A stretch of 64,000 nucleotides of DNA. Origin: an uncultured Collinsella sp. GTDB lineage: Bacteria; Actinomycetota; Coriobacteriia; Coriobacteriales; Coriobacteriaceae. The position numbers and the translations under genes were made by a program. Position 1 is the stretch's first letter; each line of letters opens with the position of its first letter. The notes beneath the pieces are model-generated. The model was not told the DNA's origin, made no database searches, and was given only the letters and a program-made list of their open reading frames with translations. The DNA is taken from positions 141,470-205,469 of the forward strand of contig UQMK01000001.1 in assembly GCA_900542085.1 (NCBI GenBank). The letters run 5' to 3'. Shown here one piece after another: positions 48,797-57,550 of this stretch.

Positions 48797-49378
48797 ATGA
48801 CCGAGATGTCCGAGCCGACGATTCGCCTGGCGACTCCCGAAGACGCGCCGGCGTTGCTTGCCATCTATGAGCCGTATGTGCGCCAGACGGCGATTACCTG
48901 CGAATACGAGGTGCCGAGCGTTGAGGAGTTCGCCGGGCGTATCGAGCGTACGCTCAAGCGCTATCCGTATTTGGTGATGGAGTTGGACGGGCATCCGGTG
49001 GGCTATGCCTATGTGAGTCCGCTCAACAGCCGCGAGGCATACGACTGGTCGGTCGAGACATCGATCTACCTGGCGCGCGACGTGCGCCACGGCGGGCTGG
49101 GCCGCAAGCTGCACGATGCGCTCAAGCAATGCCTGATCGCGATGGGCATCACCAACATGTGCGCGCTCATTGCCGTGCCGCACGACAAGGACGACGAGTA
49201 TCTAACGCACAACAGTCAGGATTTCCATGCCCATATGGGCTACCGCCTGGTGGGCGCCTTTGACCGCTGCGCCCAAAAGTTCGGCCGCTGGTACGACATG
49301 TGCTGGATGGAGCTGGTCCTTGCCGAGCGCACGCCCAACCAACCCAAGCCAACCTGGTTCCCCGACCTCCTCGCCTAA
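48797..49378 (+). CDS. GNAT-family N-acetyltransferase (phosphinothricin acetyltransferase-like)
   Basis: 193 residues. IRLATPEDAPALLAIYEPYV and the acetyl-CoA binding loop RHGGLGRKLHDALKQ match the COG1247 acetyltransferase group, whose natural substrates are often methionine derivatives or unknown amines. The ATG at 48797 was chosen for its RBS. Confidence 0.88.
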   Translation: MTEMSEPTIRLATPEDAPALLAIYEPYVRQTAITCEYEVPSVEEFAGRIERTLKRYPYLVMELDGHPVGYAYVSPLNSREAYDWSVETSIYLARDVRHGGLGRKLHDALKQCLIAMGITNMCALIAVPHDKDDEYLTHNSQDFHAHMGYRLVGAFDRCAQKFGRWYDMCWMELVLAERTPNQPKPTWFPDLLA

Positions 49379-49417
49379 AACCACCACGAAGGCGCCTGTC
49401 CCCTTTGTGGTGGTTTT
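49377..49417. terminator. Bidirectional terminator between GNAT and the convergent GntR gene
   Basis: AAAACCACCAC pairs with GTGGTGGTTTT, and the loop contains CCTGTCCCC, linking it to the GTCCC palindromes. It overlaps the GNAT stop codon. Confidence 0.75.
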
Positions 49418-49423
49418 GGCAGG

Positions 49424-50146
49424 TTAGCCGATGGGCTCGGTGTATTTGGCGCGGTCGGTGCGCTGGATGCGCTTGGAGACATGGAGCGGGCGGCCGTCGG
49501 TGTCGTAGACGTAGTCGGTGATCAGGATCAGCGCCTGCCCACGCTCAACGTTGAGCAAAAACGCCTCGTTTTGCGAGGCATAGCACACCTCAAAGGTCTT
49601 ATGTCCCTGTGCCGGCGCGCGATGGAATTCCTGGCGCAGCGTGGCGTAGAGCGAACCGTTGATATCGCGGTCGATGAGTGCCTCAAAGCTCGGTGGTAGA
49701 TAGGTGGTCTCCAGGCACAGTGGCGCATCGTCCAGATAACGCAGACGGACAAGTTTGACGAGCTTGCTGCCCACGGCGGCATCAAAGAACTTGGCTATGC
49801 TGCCGCCCGCCTTGGTAAAGCCCGAGTCCACCGTGCGCGTGGTGGGCTTCATGCCCTGACCCTGGACCTGCGCCGTATAGCTCGAAAACACCAGGTTGTT
49901 CTCGTGGAGCGCCGGCGTGTCGGCCACAAAGGCGCCGCGCCCGCGCTCGGTTCGAACCAGACCCTCATCAACGAGCACCTTAAGGGCATGGCGTACGGTG
50001 CTGCGCGACAGCCCCGATTCGTCCATGAGTTCCATCTCGGACGGCAGCTTGTCTCCGCGCGCGTAGCTGCCGGCGGCGATGCGGTCGCGCAACATGCCCG
50101 CCAAGCGCTCGTACTGGCTCAGTTTCTTTTTAGATGAAGCGTTCAT
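49424..50146 (-). CDS. GntR-family (HutC/UTRA) transcriptional regulator 1
   Basis: 240 residues. Winged helix-turn-helix with GDKLPSEMELMDESGLSRS and TVRHALKVLVDEGLVRTERG, then a UTRA ligand-binding domain (about 80-235). Divergent from the SIS gene at 50352 across 205 bases that hold repeated ACTTGTATGC-type sites, so it is the probable local repressor, induced by a phosphorylated sugar conjugate. The three GntR proteins in this region are clearly paralogous but not near-identical. Confidence 0.92.
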   Translation of the reverse strand: MNASSKKKLSQYERLAGMLRDRIAAGSYARGDKLPSEMELMDESGLSRSTVRHALKVLVDEGLVRTERGRGAFVADTPALHENNLVFSSYTAQVQGQGMKPTTRTVDSGFTKAGGSIAKFFDAAVGSKLVKLVRLRYLDDAPLCLETTYLPPSFEALIDRDINGSLYATLRQEFHRAPAQGHKTFEVCYASQNEAFLLNVERGQALILITDYVYDTDGRPLHVSKRIQRTDRAKYTEPIG

Positions 50147-50163
50147 GCGATCAACCTGTATCT

Positions 50164-50313
50164 AACTTGTATGCGAGTCTAATCAAGCATGTATTCAATA
50201 CAACAATAAAACCGCTGGTAGCTAGTTATCGAAAACCGCATCAGCAAAATTTCTAAGACAAATATAGCATACAACTAGTCGACATAGCCAAAACATGTAT
50301 GTAACTTGTATGC
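50164..50313. promoter_or_regulatory. Operator-like sites between GntR regulator 1 and the SIS gene
   Basis: AACTTGTATGC occurs at 50164-50174 and 50303-50313, with the inverted form GCATACAACT at 50268-50277 and a palindrome GTATTCAATAC at 50191-50201. Sites sit near both divergent starts. The interval is AT-rich in a GC-rich neighbourhood. Confidence 0.65.
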
Positions 50314-50351
50314 CATCGAGAGCATCAAACGAGAAGAAAGGCTGATGCACG

Positions 50352-51344
50352 ATGACTACTCAGGAACAGGTTAAGGACGTCGTCTCCCAGGTTTTGGCTG
50401 ACAAGGCTGACAAGGGCGGCATCAAGCGCGTCGTGTGGATTGGCGCCGGCGGATCCAACGGCGGTAACTATCCTGCCCAGTACTTTATGGAGCACGAGGC
50501 CACACAGGTCGTGAGCTCCAGCTACACCAGCAACGAGTTCGTGCACGCAACCCCTGCCTATGTCAACGAGAACACTCTGGCCGTCGTCGTGTCCATGCGC
50601 GGCACCAAGGAGACCATCGTCGCCGCCCGGGTCGCCAAGGACCACGGCGCCAGCACCATCGCCATCTATGTTGACGAGTCCGGCCTCACCGAGGTCTGCG
50701 ACTACAAGATCCAGTACGACAGCCTGGCCGTCGACGAGTCCTGCATGGGCCGCACCAACTCCGCTGTCGTGACCATGATCGCCATGGAGCTTACGCAGCA
50801 GACCGAGGGCTATGCCGAGTACGAGACCGCCATGGCCGCCTTCGACTTGGTCGACCCTATCTATCGCAAGGCCGTCGAGTACACTCGTCCGCTCGCTGCC
50901 AAGTGGGCCGAGCAGAACGCCGACAAGCCCTGCATCAACGTCATGGCTCAGGGCCCGCTCTTTGGTGCCGCCTACGTCTTTAGCATCTGCAACGTGCAGG
51001 AGATGCTGCAGATCGACTCCTGCACCATCAACACCTGTGACTTCTTCCACGGCCCCTTCGAGATCCTGGACAAGCGCACCTCGCTGTTCCAGCTCATCAG
51101 CGTCGGCCGCAGCCGCTGCAACGACGAGCGCGGCATCCGCTTCGTCAACCAGTACGGTGGCGAGCGCGTCTATCAGCTCGACGCCAAGGAGCTCGGCCTC
51201 AATGACATCAAGGACAGCGTGAGCGAATACTTCAACCACCTGATCTTTGCCCCGATTCTCAACAACGTGTACATGCGCGCGCTCTCTGCCGTCACCCACA
51301 AGGACTACATGACGCGACGCTACATGTGGAAGCTTGAGTATTAG
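50352..51344 (+). CDS. SIS-domain protein, FrlB-like (fructosamine-6-phosphate deglycase family) 1
   Basis: 330 residues with two sugar-isomerase domains. First SIS motif VVWIGAGGSNGGNYPAQYF and DFFHGPFEILDKRTSLFQL in the second, with the C-terminus TRRYMWKLEY shared with the protein at 55777. Family members split glycated amino acid 6-phosphates into glucose 6-phosphate and the free amine. It stands alone under GntR regulator 1. The stop codon TAG shares its G with the first base of structured element A. Confidence 0.87.
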   Translation: MTTQEQVKDVVSQVLADKADKGGIKRVVWIGAGGSNGGNYPAQYFMEHEATQVVSSSYTSNEFVHATPAYVNENTLAVVVSMRGTKETIVAARVAKDHGASTIAIYVDESGLTEVCDYKIQYDSLAVDESCMGRTNSAVVTMIAMELTQQTEGYAEYETAMAAFDLVDPIYRKAVEYTRPLAAKWAEQNADKPCINVMAQGPLFGAAYVFSICNVQEMLQIDSCTINTCDFFHGPFEILDKRTSLFQLISVGRSRCNDERGIRFVNQYGGERVYQLDAKELGLNDIKDSVSEYFNHLIFAPILNNVYMRALSAVTHKDYMTRRYMWKLEY

Positions 51345-51491
51345 TTACGCCGTTCTACCGAACGGCGTAACGGCTCGACGCTGCGCGGGCCGCATTTGGA
51401 CAATCTGGCGTTCAACTTCAAGGGCGCGACCAGAAGGTCAGCGCCCTTTCGTTTCACGCCACCTTGCCTCAAATGCGACCCGCTCGCTGAC
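51344..51491 (+). ncRNA. Structured element, copy A (candidate RNA or palindromic mobile element)
   Basis: 148 nt. Predicted stems: P1 51344-51355 with 51360-51371 (loop TACC), P2 51385-51398 with 51470-51483, P3 51407-51411 with 51456-51460, and P4 51420-51427 with 51441-51448 capped by GACCAGAAGGTCA. Unpaired parts GGCTCGACGCT, CAATCT, TCAACTTC, CGTTTCA, CACCTTGC and TCGCTGAC are shared with copy B, while the stems differ by paired changes. Strand is assumed from the upstream gene. Confidence 0.65.
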
Positions 51492-51512
51492 TTATGCTCA
51501 ACCAGCGGCGCC

Positions 51513-51596
51513 TTAGTCGTTGGGGACGTTCTTAAATGACTAGGCATTCAGGAACGTCCCCAACGACTAGTCATTTAAGAACGTCCCCAATGACTA
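51513..51596. repeat. Triple GTCCC-type palindromic repeat
   Basis: One unit in reverse (TAGTCGTTGGGGACGTTC, 51514-51531) is followed by two forward units ending CGTCCCCAACGACTA (51567) and CGTCCCCAATGACTA (51596). The same unit occurs at 21903-21950. The remaining gene-free sequence, 51597-51711, holds a TTGAAA (51644-51649) and TATAAC (51665-51670) promoter candidate. Confidence 0.75.
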
Positions 51597-51711
51597 CCCA
51601 ATGAGTATGTGGGGAAACAGTTTTCCGCTCACCGATTTGTGTCTTGAAAAATGTATATAACGACTATAACGTAGTGTGAAACATATTGGAAACAATACCG
51701 AGGGGGCTGCG

Positions 51712-52794
51712 TTGAAGAAAAGCAATCTGGGCTATGTGCTGGTGCTGGTCGCCGCGCTTATGTGGGGCAGCATCGGAATCTTTGTAAACGGCATCTCGGC
51801 CATGGGCGTTTCGTCCCAGAGCATGGCTGCCTTTCGCTTGTTGGTCGGAGCGCTTATCTTGGCGCCGGTCCTGATGTTTATGGGCTGCCGTCCGGGTGAG
51901 GGGTCTACCGTGGCTCAGGGTCCCCTGGCCCTGTTCAAGGCAAGCCCTAAAGAGCTTGTTCCCTGCGCACTTGTCGGTATCGTTGGTCTGGCCGCCGCCA
52001 ACACCTGCTATTACGAGTGCATGGGCGAGGTCGGCATGTCCACGGCCTCGGTGCTGCTCTATACCTCGCCGGTGTTTGGCGTCGTGCTCGGTCGCGTGCT
52101 TTATCGCGAGGACGTGACCCCCAACAAGCTCGTTGCCATTGTCTTCAACATCGTTGGCTGCGTGCTTGCAGTGACCAATGGAGACCTTTCCGGTTTTCAT
52201 TTTTCGGTTTGGGGCGTCACGTCGGGCGTGATTGCGGGCTTTTGTGGTGCGTCGCTCGCGGTGTTTAGCCGGATAGCAACCAAGACGGTCCACCCGCTGG
52301 CTGTCACGTTTTGGGGCTTTGTTTTTGGCGGTGCGGTTATGGCAGCTATCGCGGCTCCGTGGCCGGATGTCGCCGCGGCAATGTCGCCACAGCTGCTGCT
52401 GCTGTTCCTTGGCTTTGGACTCATCCCCACAGCCGTGGCTTACATCTTATATATGCAGGGTCTGTCCATGGGGCTCGAGACATCGAAAGTTCCCGTCGTA
52501 ATGTCTTTCGAGACGGTCGTCACCGTACTGGTGGGCATTGGTGTCTATGCCGAGCCCGCCGGCGCGATCAAGGTCCTGGGCATTGTGCTGGTGCTCGCGT
52601 CCATCCTGATTATGAACACCGACTTCTCCAAGCTGCGCAACAGTGTGTTTGTCGGTCATGTCGTTGAGAGCATGACCTTTAAGCCCAACGCGTGGTGGAC
52701 GGAGAAATCGCAGGACATGGATCTGTTTAAGGAACGCACTGGCATCGCGCTGGAGCCCACCGTGCAGGAAAGCCCCTGGTACTTCGTGCGATAG
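51712..52794 (+). CDS. EamA/DMT-family transporter with C-terminal extension
   Basis: 360 residues and ten hydrophobic helices in two EamA repeats (GYVLVLVAALMWGSIGIFV opens the first). Start chosen at TTG 51712, because GAGGGGG ends 5-6 bases upstream; the in-frame GTG at 51676 lies too close to the likely promoter. After the tenth helix there are about 55 soluble residues (from DFSKLRNSV), which is unusual for the family. It precedes the PTS operon by 182 bases; amine or amino acid export would complement deglycation, but that is speculative. Confidence 0.87.
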   Translation: MKKSNLGYVLVLVAALMWGSIGIFVNGISAMGVSSQSMAAFRLLVGALILAPVLMFMGCRPGEGSTVAQGPLALFKASPKELVPCALVGIVGLAAANTCYYECMGEVGMSTASVLLYTSPVFGVVLGRVLYREDVTPNKLVAIVFNIVGCVLAVTNGDLSGFHFSVWGVTSGVIAGFCGASLAVFSRIATKTVHPLAVTFWGFVFGGAVMAAIAAPWPDVAAAMSPQLLLLFLGFGLIPTAVAYILYMQGLSMGLETSKVPVVMSFETVVTVLVGIGVYAEPAGAIKVLGIVLVLASILIMNTDFSKLRNSVFVGHVVESMTFKPNAWWTEKSQDMDLFKERTGIALEPTVQESPWYFVR

Positions 52795-52931
52795 GGGATT
52801 GGCGAGGCGTCTGATCGGGCGTCGCCAAGACAGCGCCGACCTACCCTGCACCAACGTTTCGATTGCGTTAAACCCGTCAACGGTCGATTTTCACCCGCGA
52901 ACGGTCTTTATACTAATTAGCAATATAAGCA

Positions 52932-52960
52932 ACGTATAAGACGTTATAATGACCATAACG
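52932..52960 (+). promoter_or_regulatory. Operator-like half-sites before the PTS operon
   Basis: ACGTATA (52932-52938), ACGTTATA (52941-52948) and ATAACG (52955-52960). TATAAT at 52945-52950 could be the -10 box, so binding would block transcription. Related ACGTTATA/TATAACG sequence occurs before the GntR gene at 58984 (58934-58946) and before the EamA gene (near 51656-51672). Confidence 0.5.
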
Positions 52961-52976
52961 AAAAGGAGGAGGCAAG

Positions 52977-53900
52977 ATGAATCAGATCATTCTCGCATCT
53001 CATGGCGGCCTGGCCGCAGGCGCCAAAGACACGCTCGAGATGGTTCTCGGCGACGTGTCGAACGTCCACGTCGTGTCGCTTGCTCGTGACGACAAGGAGC
53101 CCATCACCAATAAGGTGGACGCCATGATCGCCACGTTCAACGCGGACGACAGCGTCTATGTGCTGACCGATATGCTCGGCAGCTCGGTCAACAACAACAT
53201 GGTCGAGCTTTCCAAGAACGGCACGAAGTTCACGGTTGTCAGCGGTTTCAACATCCCGCTGGCGCTCACGCTCGCTATGAGCCCCGTCCCCGTCAAGGGC
53301 GCCGAGCTCGCGGCCCTCATCAACGAGGCCCGCACCGGTCTGACCAACCCCAACGCACCGGTCGAGGCCGCCGCGGCTCCCGCCAAGAAGGCCAAGGCGT
53401 CCCGTCACAGCTCCGGTCCCGCCAAGATCGTCCTCGCACGTCTTGACTACCGTCTGCTGCACGGCCAGGTCGTCTTTACCTGGACCACCAAGGTTCAGGC
53501 CGAGCGCATCATCGTCGTCGACAACGCTGCCGCCAACGATGACATCAAGAAGGGCGCTCTTAAGCTGGCCAAGCCCCAGGGCGTGCGCCTGAACGTCTTC
53601 ACCGTCGAGCGTGCCCTCGCCAAGATGGACAAGCTCAACACCCTCGGCGAGCGCGTCATGTTCGTCTTTGGCAACACTGCCGAGATGCTGCAGTTCTGCC
53701 AGGGCTACAAGCTCGACGCCATCAACCTGGGCGCCACCGCCAACCACGACGGTGCCGATCAGGTCGGCGGCAAGGACAGCTCCGTCTTCCTCGACGCCAC
53801 CCAGAAGGCCGACGTCAACCAGCTGCTCGACATGGGCATTAAGCTCTACGTCCAGCAGACCCCTACGTATCAGAGCGTCGACATCGACGCCAAGCTGTAA
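52977..53900 (+). CDS. PTS mannose-family EIIAB, fused
   Basis: 307 residues, RBS AGGAGGAGG. EIIA domain 1-125 with the phosphorylated His9 in ILASHGGLAAG; an Ala/Lys-rich linker (about 128-148); EIIB domain 149-307 with phosphorylated His162 in ARLDYRLLHGQVVFTW. The usual EIIB motif reads RxDxRLxHGQV; here Tyr replaces the common Asp or Asn before Arg. It transfers phosphate from HPr to the incoming sugar. First gene of an operon with EIIC, EIID and a deglycase-like SIS protein. Confidence 0.95.
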   Translation: MNQIILASHGGLAAGAKDTLEMVLGDVSNVHVVSLARDDKEPITNKVDAMIATFNADDSVYVLTDMLGSSVNNNMVELSKNGTKFTVVSGFNIPLALTLAMSPVPVKGAELAALINEARTGLTNPNAPVEAAAAPAKKAKASRHSSGPAKIVLARLDYRLLHGQVVFTWTTKVQAERIIVVDNAAANDDIKKGALKLAKPQGVRLNVFTVERALAKMDKLNTLGERVMFVFGNTAEMLQFCQGYKLDAINLGATANHDGADQVGGKDSSVFLDATQKADVNQLLDMGIKLYVQQTPTYQSVDIDAKL

Positions 53901-53936
53901 TCAACCAGGCTTTTGCCTGACTGAAAGGAGAAGGGT

Positions 53937-54731
53937 ATGAATACGTTCATCAGTGCGGTGCTCGTCGGCCTCGTCGGCGTGTTCTGCATGTGGGACTCCC
54001 GCCTGCTCGGTCGTCTTAACTTCGAGCAGCCCCTCGTTGGCGCTACGCTCGTCGGTCTGCTGCTGGGCGATGTGCCCACCGGCCTTGCCGTCGGTGCCGC
54101 CGTCGAGCTCGTGTCCATGGGCCTGGTGCAGGTCGGCGCCGCCGTTCCGCCCGATATGGTCCTGGGCGGCATCGTGGCCGCTGCCTTTGCGTGCCTGACC
54201 GATGCTTCCGCCGAGACCGCCATGACGATCGCCATCCCGGTCGCCGTCCTGGGTCAGCTCCTCGGCATCGTGTTCCGTTCCATCATCGCCGCCCTTACCC
54301 ATGTGGCAGATAGCGCGATCGATAACGGAAAGTTCAAGACCGCCTACCGCATGCACATCTGCGCCGGCTCCGGTCTGTACGCCGTCATGTACTTCCTGCC
54401 GATCTTCCTCGCCGTCTTTGTTGGCACCGACCTGGTTCAGGCCATCGTCAACATGGTTCCCGAGTGGCTGTCCACTGGTCTTAACGTTTCGACCAAGATC
54501 ATGACCGCCTACGGCTTGGCCCTGCTGCTCACCATGATGATCAAGAAGGGTATGACTCCGTTCCTGTTCATCGGTTTCCTGCTCGCCGCTTACCTCAACC
54601 TGTCCGTCATCGCGGTCGCTCTGATCGGTGTGTGCCTGGCTGTCGTCTTCATGGGCTTCAAGTTCAACGGTTCCCATGCAGCCGCCGGTGTCGATTCCGA
54701 CTACGATCCGCTCGAAGACGACGAAGACTAA
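53937..54731 (+). CDS. PTS mannose-family EIIC (channel subunit)
   Basis: 264 residues, RBS AAAGGAGAAGGG, with seven or eight hydrophobic segments. The signature GLLLGDVPTGLAVGAAVELV and the following GAAVPPDMVLGGI are typical of the sorbose/mannose EIIC family. The C-terminus is acidic (DSDYDPLEDDED). It lies 36 bases after EIIAB and 13 before EIID. Confidence 0.95.
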   Translation: MNTFISAVLVGLVGVFCMWDSRLLGRLNFEQPLVGATLVGLLLGDVPTGLAVGAAVELVSMGLVQVGAAVPPDMVLGGIVAAAFACLTDASAETAMTIAIPVAVLGQLLGIVFRSIIAALTHVADSAIDNGKFKTAYRMHICAGSGLYAVMYFLPIFLAVFVGTDLVQAIVNMVPEWLSTGLNVSTKIMTAYGLALLLTMMIKKGMTPFLFIGFLLAAYLNLSVIAVALIGVCLAVVFMGFKFNGSHAAAGVDSDYDPLEDDED

Positions 54732-54744
54732 GGAGGAACACACT

Positions 54745-55578
54745 ATGGCAACCGCAACCAAGGACGTGTCCCTGAACAAGAAGGTCAGCCAGTTCTTCTG
54801 GCGCTCCTGGGCCATCCAGGCCTCTTGGAACTACGAGCGTCAGATGAACATGGGCTTCCTCTACGGCATGGTTCCCACGCTCGATCGCCTCTATCCGGAT
54901 GAGTCCGACCCCAAGCAGCTCGCTGCTAAGAAAGAGGCTTACCACCGTCACATGGCGTTCTACAACTGCACCCCGCAGACGAGCGCTTTCATCCTGGGCC
55001 TCGCCGCCTCCATGGAGGAGGAGTACGCCAAGGATCCCGAGAACTTCGATCCCGATTCGATCAACGCGGTCAAGACCTCCCTCATGGGTCCGCTTTCCGG
55101 CATCGGTGACTCCTTCTTCCAGGGCACCATCCGCGTTATCGCCTTTGGCCTGGGCGTTCAGCTGGCTCAGCAGGGCTCCATCATGGGCCCGATCCTGGCC
55201 ATGCTCATCTCCATCGTCCCCTCTGTGCTGATCACTTGGTTCGCAGCCAAGATGGGCTATCAGGGCGGCCACGAGTACCTGAGCAAGCTTCAGGGCGGCG
55301 ACCTCATGGAGAAGCTCATGTATGTCTGCGGCATCGTGGGTCTTATGTCCGTGGGCGGCATGATCGCTACGCTGATCGGCGCCACCACCCCGCTGCAGTT
55401 CGCTGAGGGCACCGTCGTGATCCAGGACATCCTGGACGGCATGATGCCCCAGATGATTTCCCTTGGCCTCACCGGCCTTATGTACTGGCTCATCAAGAAG
55501 AACGTCAACACCGGTTGGCTTCTCGTGATCGCCATCGTGGGCGGCATCGCCCTCTCCGCGGCCGGCATCCTGGCCTAG
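54745..55578 (+). CDS. PTS mannose-family EIID
   Basis: 277 residues from the ATG after AAGGAGG. It begins FFWRSWAIQASWNYERQMNMG, the EIID signature, with FYNCTPQTSAFILGLAASME and MGPLSGIGDSFFQGTIR. C-terminal helices pack with EIIC to form the translocation path. The sugar is unknown, but the downstream SIS gene points to a glycated amine rather than plain mannose. Confidence 0.95.
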   Translation: MATATKDVSLNKKVSQFFWRSWAIQASWNYERQMNMGFLYGMVPTLDRLYPDESDPKQLAAKKEAYHRHMAFYNCTPQTSAFILGLAASMEEEYAKDPENFDPDSINAVKTSLMGPLSGIGDSFFQGTIRVIAFGLGVQLAQQGSIMGPILAMLISIVPSVLITWFAAKMGYQGGHEYLSKLQGGDLMEKLMYVCGIVGLMSVGGMIATLIGATTPLQFAEGTVVIQDILDGMMPQMISLGLTGLMYWLIKKNVNTGWLLVIAIVGGIALSAAGILA

Positions 55579-55612
55579 TCGCGACCAAGCGCCTAGCTGC
55601 TTTCCCCCGGGG

Positions 55613-55645
55613 GCCTGCCTGGCATCCCATACCCCAGGCAGGCTT
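55613..55645 (+). terminator. Hairpin after EIID
   Basis: GCCTGCCTGG pairs with CCAGGCAGGC, with only TT after it; more likely an intercistronic stem than a strong terminator. A GGGACAGTCCCC fragment follows near 55667-55678. Confidence 0.5.
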
Positions 55646-55776
55646 CCATCCCTAAATGTGTCAATGGGACAGTCCCCTTGTCGCATCCTCAACGGGCCGG
55701 CGACTCGGTCCAAACCACGGTAACCCTGCGAGCGCCCGGCAATGTGGCGCCGCAAAAATCGAAAGGAATGTGTCAG

Positions 55777-56760
55777 ATGTACGAGATCGACCTTAACCTC
55801 CCTAAGCAGATCGTCGCTGACGTCCTGTCCAACCACGAGATCCACAGCGTCGCCTTCGTCGGCTGCGGCGCTTCCATGTCCGACCTTTACCCCGCCAAGT
55901 ACTTCCTGGCCAACAACACGGACAAGCTGAACGTTCAGATCTTCACCGCTAACGAGTTCAACTACGACACGCCTTCCTGGGTCAACGAGCACACCTTCGT
56001 GATCACCTGCTCCCTCGGTGGCTCCACGCCCGAGACCGTCGAGGCCAACAAGACCGCCAAGAAGCACAACTGCCCGGTCGTCTCCCTCACCAACAAGGCT
56101 GGCTCCGCTCTGACCGTCGACGCCGACCACGTCATCGTCCACGGCTTCCACGCCAACTACGCTGCCAAGTGCGAGAAGCCTGGCTACGCCATCGCTCTTG
56201 CTCTCGAGATCCTTCAGCAGACCGAGGGCTATGACCACTACGAGGACATGATCACCGGCCTCACCAACGTCTTCGAGCTCTGCGAGAACGCCGCTCAGCA
56301 CTGCAAGAAGCTCGCCAAGAAGTTCGCCGAGGACTTCAAGGACGACAAGATGATCTACTTCATGGCTTCTGGTGCCTCCGAGAAGATGGCTTATTCTAAC
56401 GCCGCCTTCCTGTTCACCGAGATGCAGTGGATCGACGCCGCCGCCTACAACACCGGCGAGTACTTCCACGGCCCGTTCGAGGTTTCCACCGAGGGTAAGC
56501 CCTACGTCTTCCTCATGTCCGATGGCGCCACCCGTCCGATGGACGCCCGCGCCCTCACCTTCCTTGAGCGCATGGGCGCCAAGGTCGCTCTGATCGACTC
56601 CAAGGACTACGGCCTGGCCGACGCTGTGCCCGCAAGCGTTGTCACCTACTTCAACCCGCTGCTGCACCTCGCCGTTATGCGCGAGTACGGCAACCAGATC
56701 GCCGAGGCCCGTCAGCACCCGCTGACCATGCGTCGCTACATGTGGAAGCTTTCCTACTAA
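55777..56760 (+). CDS. SIS-domain protein, FrlB-like 2 (PTS-linked deglycase candidate)
   Basis: 327 residues with two SIS domains: VAFVGCGASMSDLYPAKYF, TCSLGGSTPETVEANK, and second-domain EYFHGPFEVSTEGKPYVFL. The C-terminus is MRRYMWKLSY. Start ATG 55777 lies 9 bases after AAAGGA; an in-frame ATG at 55768 is too close to it. Following EIIAB-C-D, it matches the layout of the Salmonella glucoselysine/fructoselysine gfr operon, where SIS deglycases act on the phosphorylated product. Very high codon bias suggests strong expression. Confidence 0.9.
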   Translation: MYEIDLNLPKQIVADVLSNHEIHSVAFVGCGASMSDLYPAKYFLANNTDKLNVQIFTANEFNYDTPSWVNEHTFVITCSLGGSTPETVEANKTAKKHNCPVVSLTNKAGSALTVDADHVIVHGFHANYAAKCEKPGYAIALALEILQQTEGYDHYEDMITGLTNVFELCENAAQHCKKLAKKFAEDFKDDKMIYFMASGASEKMAYSNAAFLFTEMQWIDAAAYNTGEYFHGPFEVSTEGKPYVFLMSDGATRPMDARALTFLERMGAKVALIDSKDYGLADAVPASVVTYFNPLLHLAVMREYGNQIAEARQHPLTMRRYMWKLSY

Positions 56761-56794
56761 TCACAAGTAAGTAGACCTTACGGGTTGATTGAGA

Positions 56795-56825
56795 GGGGAT
56801 GGGGTTTGCGCCCCATCCCCTTTTT
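56795..56825 (+). terminator. Terminator of the PTS operon
   Basis: GGGGATGGGG pairs with CCCCATCCCC, then TTTTTG. Confidence 0.9.
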
Positions 56826-56860
56826 GCTCTGGGGAGGGCGTGTTCGTCGCCCCATAAAAC

Positions 56861-56909
56861 CCCAGATAAAACCTACCAAAATAAACCTGTCCCTTTTTGG
56901 CAGGTGGGG
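56861..56909 (+). repeat. Left inverted repeat flanking the HAD gene
   Basis: Begins CCCAGATAAAACCTACC and contains CCTGTCCC; about 45 of 48 positions match the reverse complement of 57535-57582. Internally CCTACCAAAA can pair with TTTTTGGCAGG. Its GGGG end and the following AGGAG serve as the ribosome binding site of the HAD gene. Confidence 0.85.
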
Positions 56910-56920
56910 AGGAGATGCGT

Positions 56921-57550
56921 ATGATCAAGGCAGTGCTGTTTGATATGGACGGCGTGCTGGTCGATACCGAGTGGTTCTACAATCGTCGCCGCGTGGCGTT
57001 TATGGAGGAGAAGGGCTTCCACTTTGACGAGATCCCCGATCTTTCGGGGTCTAACGAGCCCGCCATTTGGAAGGCGCTGGTGCCCGACGATATTGAGCTG
57101 CGTGAGCGTCTGCGCGTGGAGTACAAGCAGGTCTACAGCCTGGACCACCCCGTTCCGTATGCCGAGCTGCTCAACGAGCAGACGGAGCCGGTGATGCGTG
57201 AGCTGCACGAGCGCGGCGTGAAGTGCGCTATCGCGAGCTCGTCCTATCGTGAGCTGATCGACGAGCTGGTGGAGATCGCCGGTATCGCCGACGTGCTGGA
57301 CTACACCATCAGCGGTCACGAGTGCAGTGCGTTTAAGCCCGACCCTGAGATCTACCTGCGTGCCATGGAGGCGCTGGGGGTGGAGCCTGCCGAGTGCCTG
57401 GTTATCGAGGACTCGCCTTTGGGTATCGAGGCCGGCAAGCGCTCCGGCGCCCGCGTCCTGGCGCTGCGCCCGCACGAGGGCGTCAACCTGGACCAGTCCG
57501 CCGCCGACGTCGTCATCGACAACCTGACCGACATCCTACCTGCCATTTAG
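56921..57550 (+). CDS. HAD-superfamily phosphatase (beta-phosphoglucomutase-like)
   Basis: 209 residues. Motif I FDMDGVLVDTE, motif II ASSSYRE, the Lys of FKPDPEIYL and motif IV VIEDSPLGIEAG are intact, with an alpha-helical cap after motif I typical of phosphoglycolate phosphatase or beta-phosphoglucomutase relatives. ATG 56921 is chosen over 56915 for correct RBS spacing. The final residues LPAI and the stop codon are encoded by the right-hand inverted repeat, so the element has become part of the gene. Likely acts on a sugar phosphate. Confidence 0.88.
   Translation: MIKAVLFDMDGVLVDTEWFYNRRRVAFMEEKGFHFDEIPDLSGSNEPAIWKALVPDDIELRERLRVEYKQVYSLDHPVPYAELLNEQTEPVMRELHERGVKCAIASSSYRELIDELVEIAGIADVLDYTISGHECSAFKPDPEIYLRAMEALGVEPAECLVIEDSPLGIEAGKRSGARVLALRPHEGVNLDQSAADVVIDNLTDILPAI

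Noticed and set aside
51341..51547. Minus-strand frames in elements A and B (also 59700-59859) whose translations resemble each other
   Set aside because: The similarity is explained by the repeated nucleotide element; stems vary in compensating pairs, which does not fit protein selection, and there is no RBS.
55655..55690. Another full GTCCC palindrome after EIID
   Set aside because: Only a GGGACAGTCCCC fragment is present, without the matching second arm; at most a remnant.
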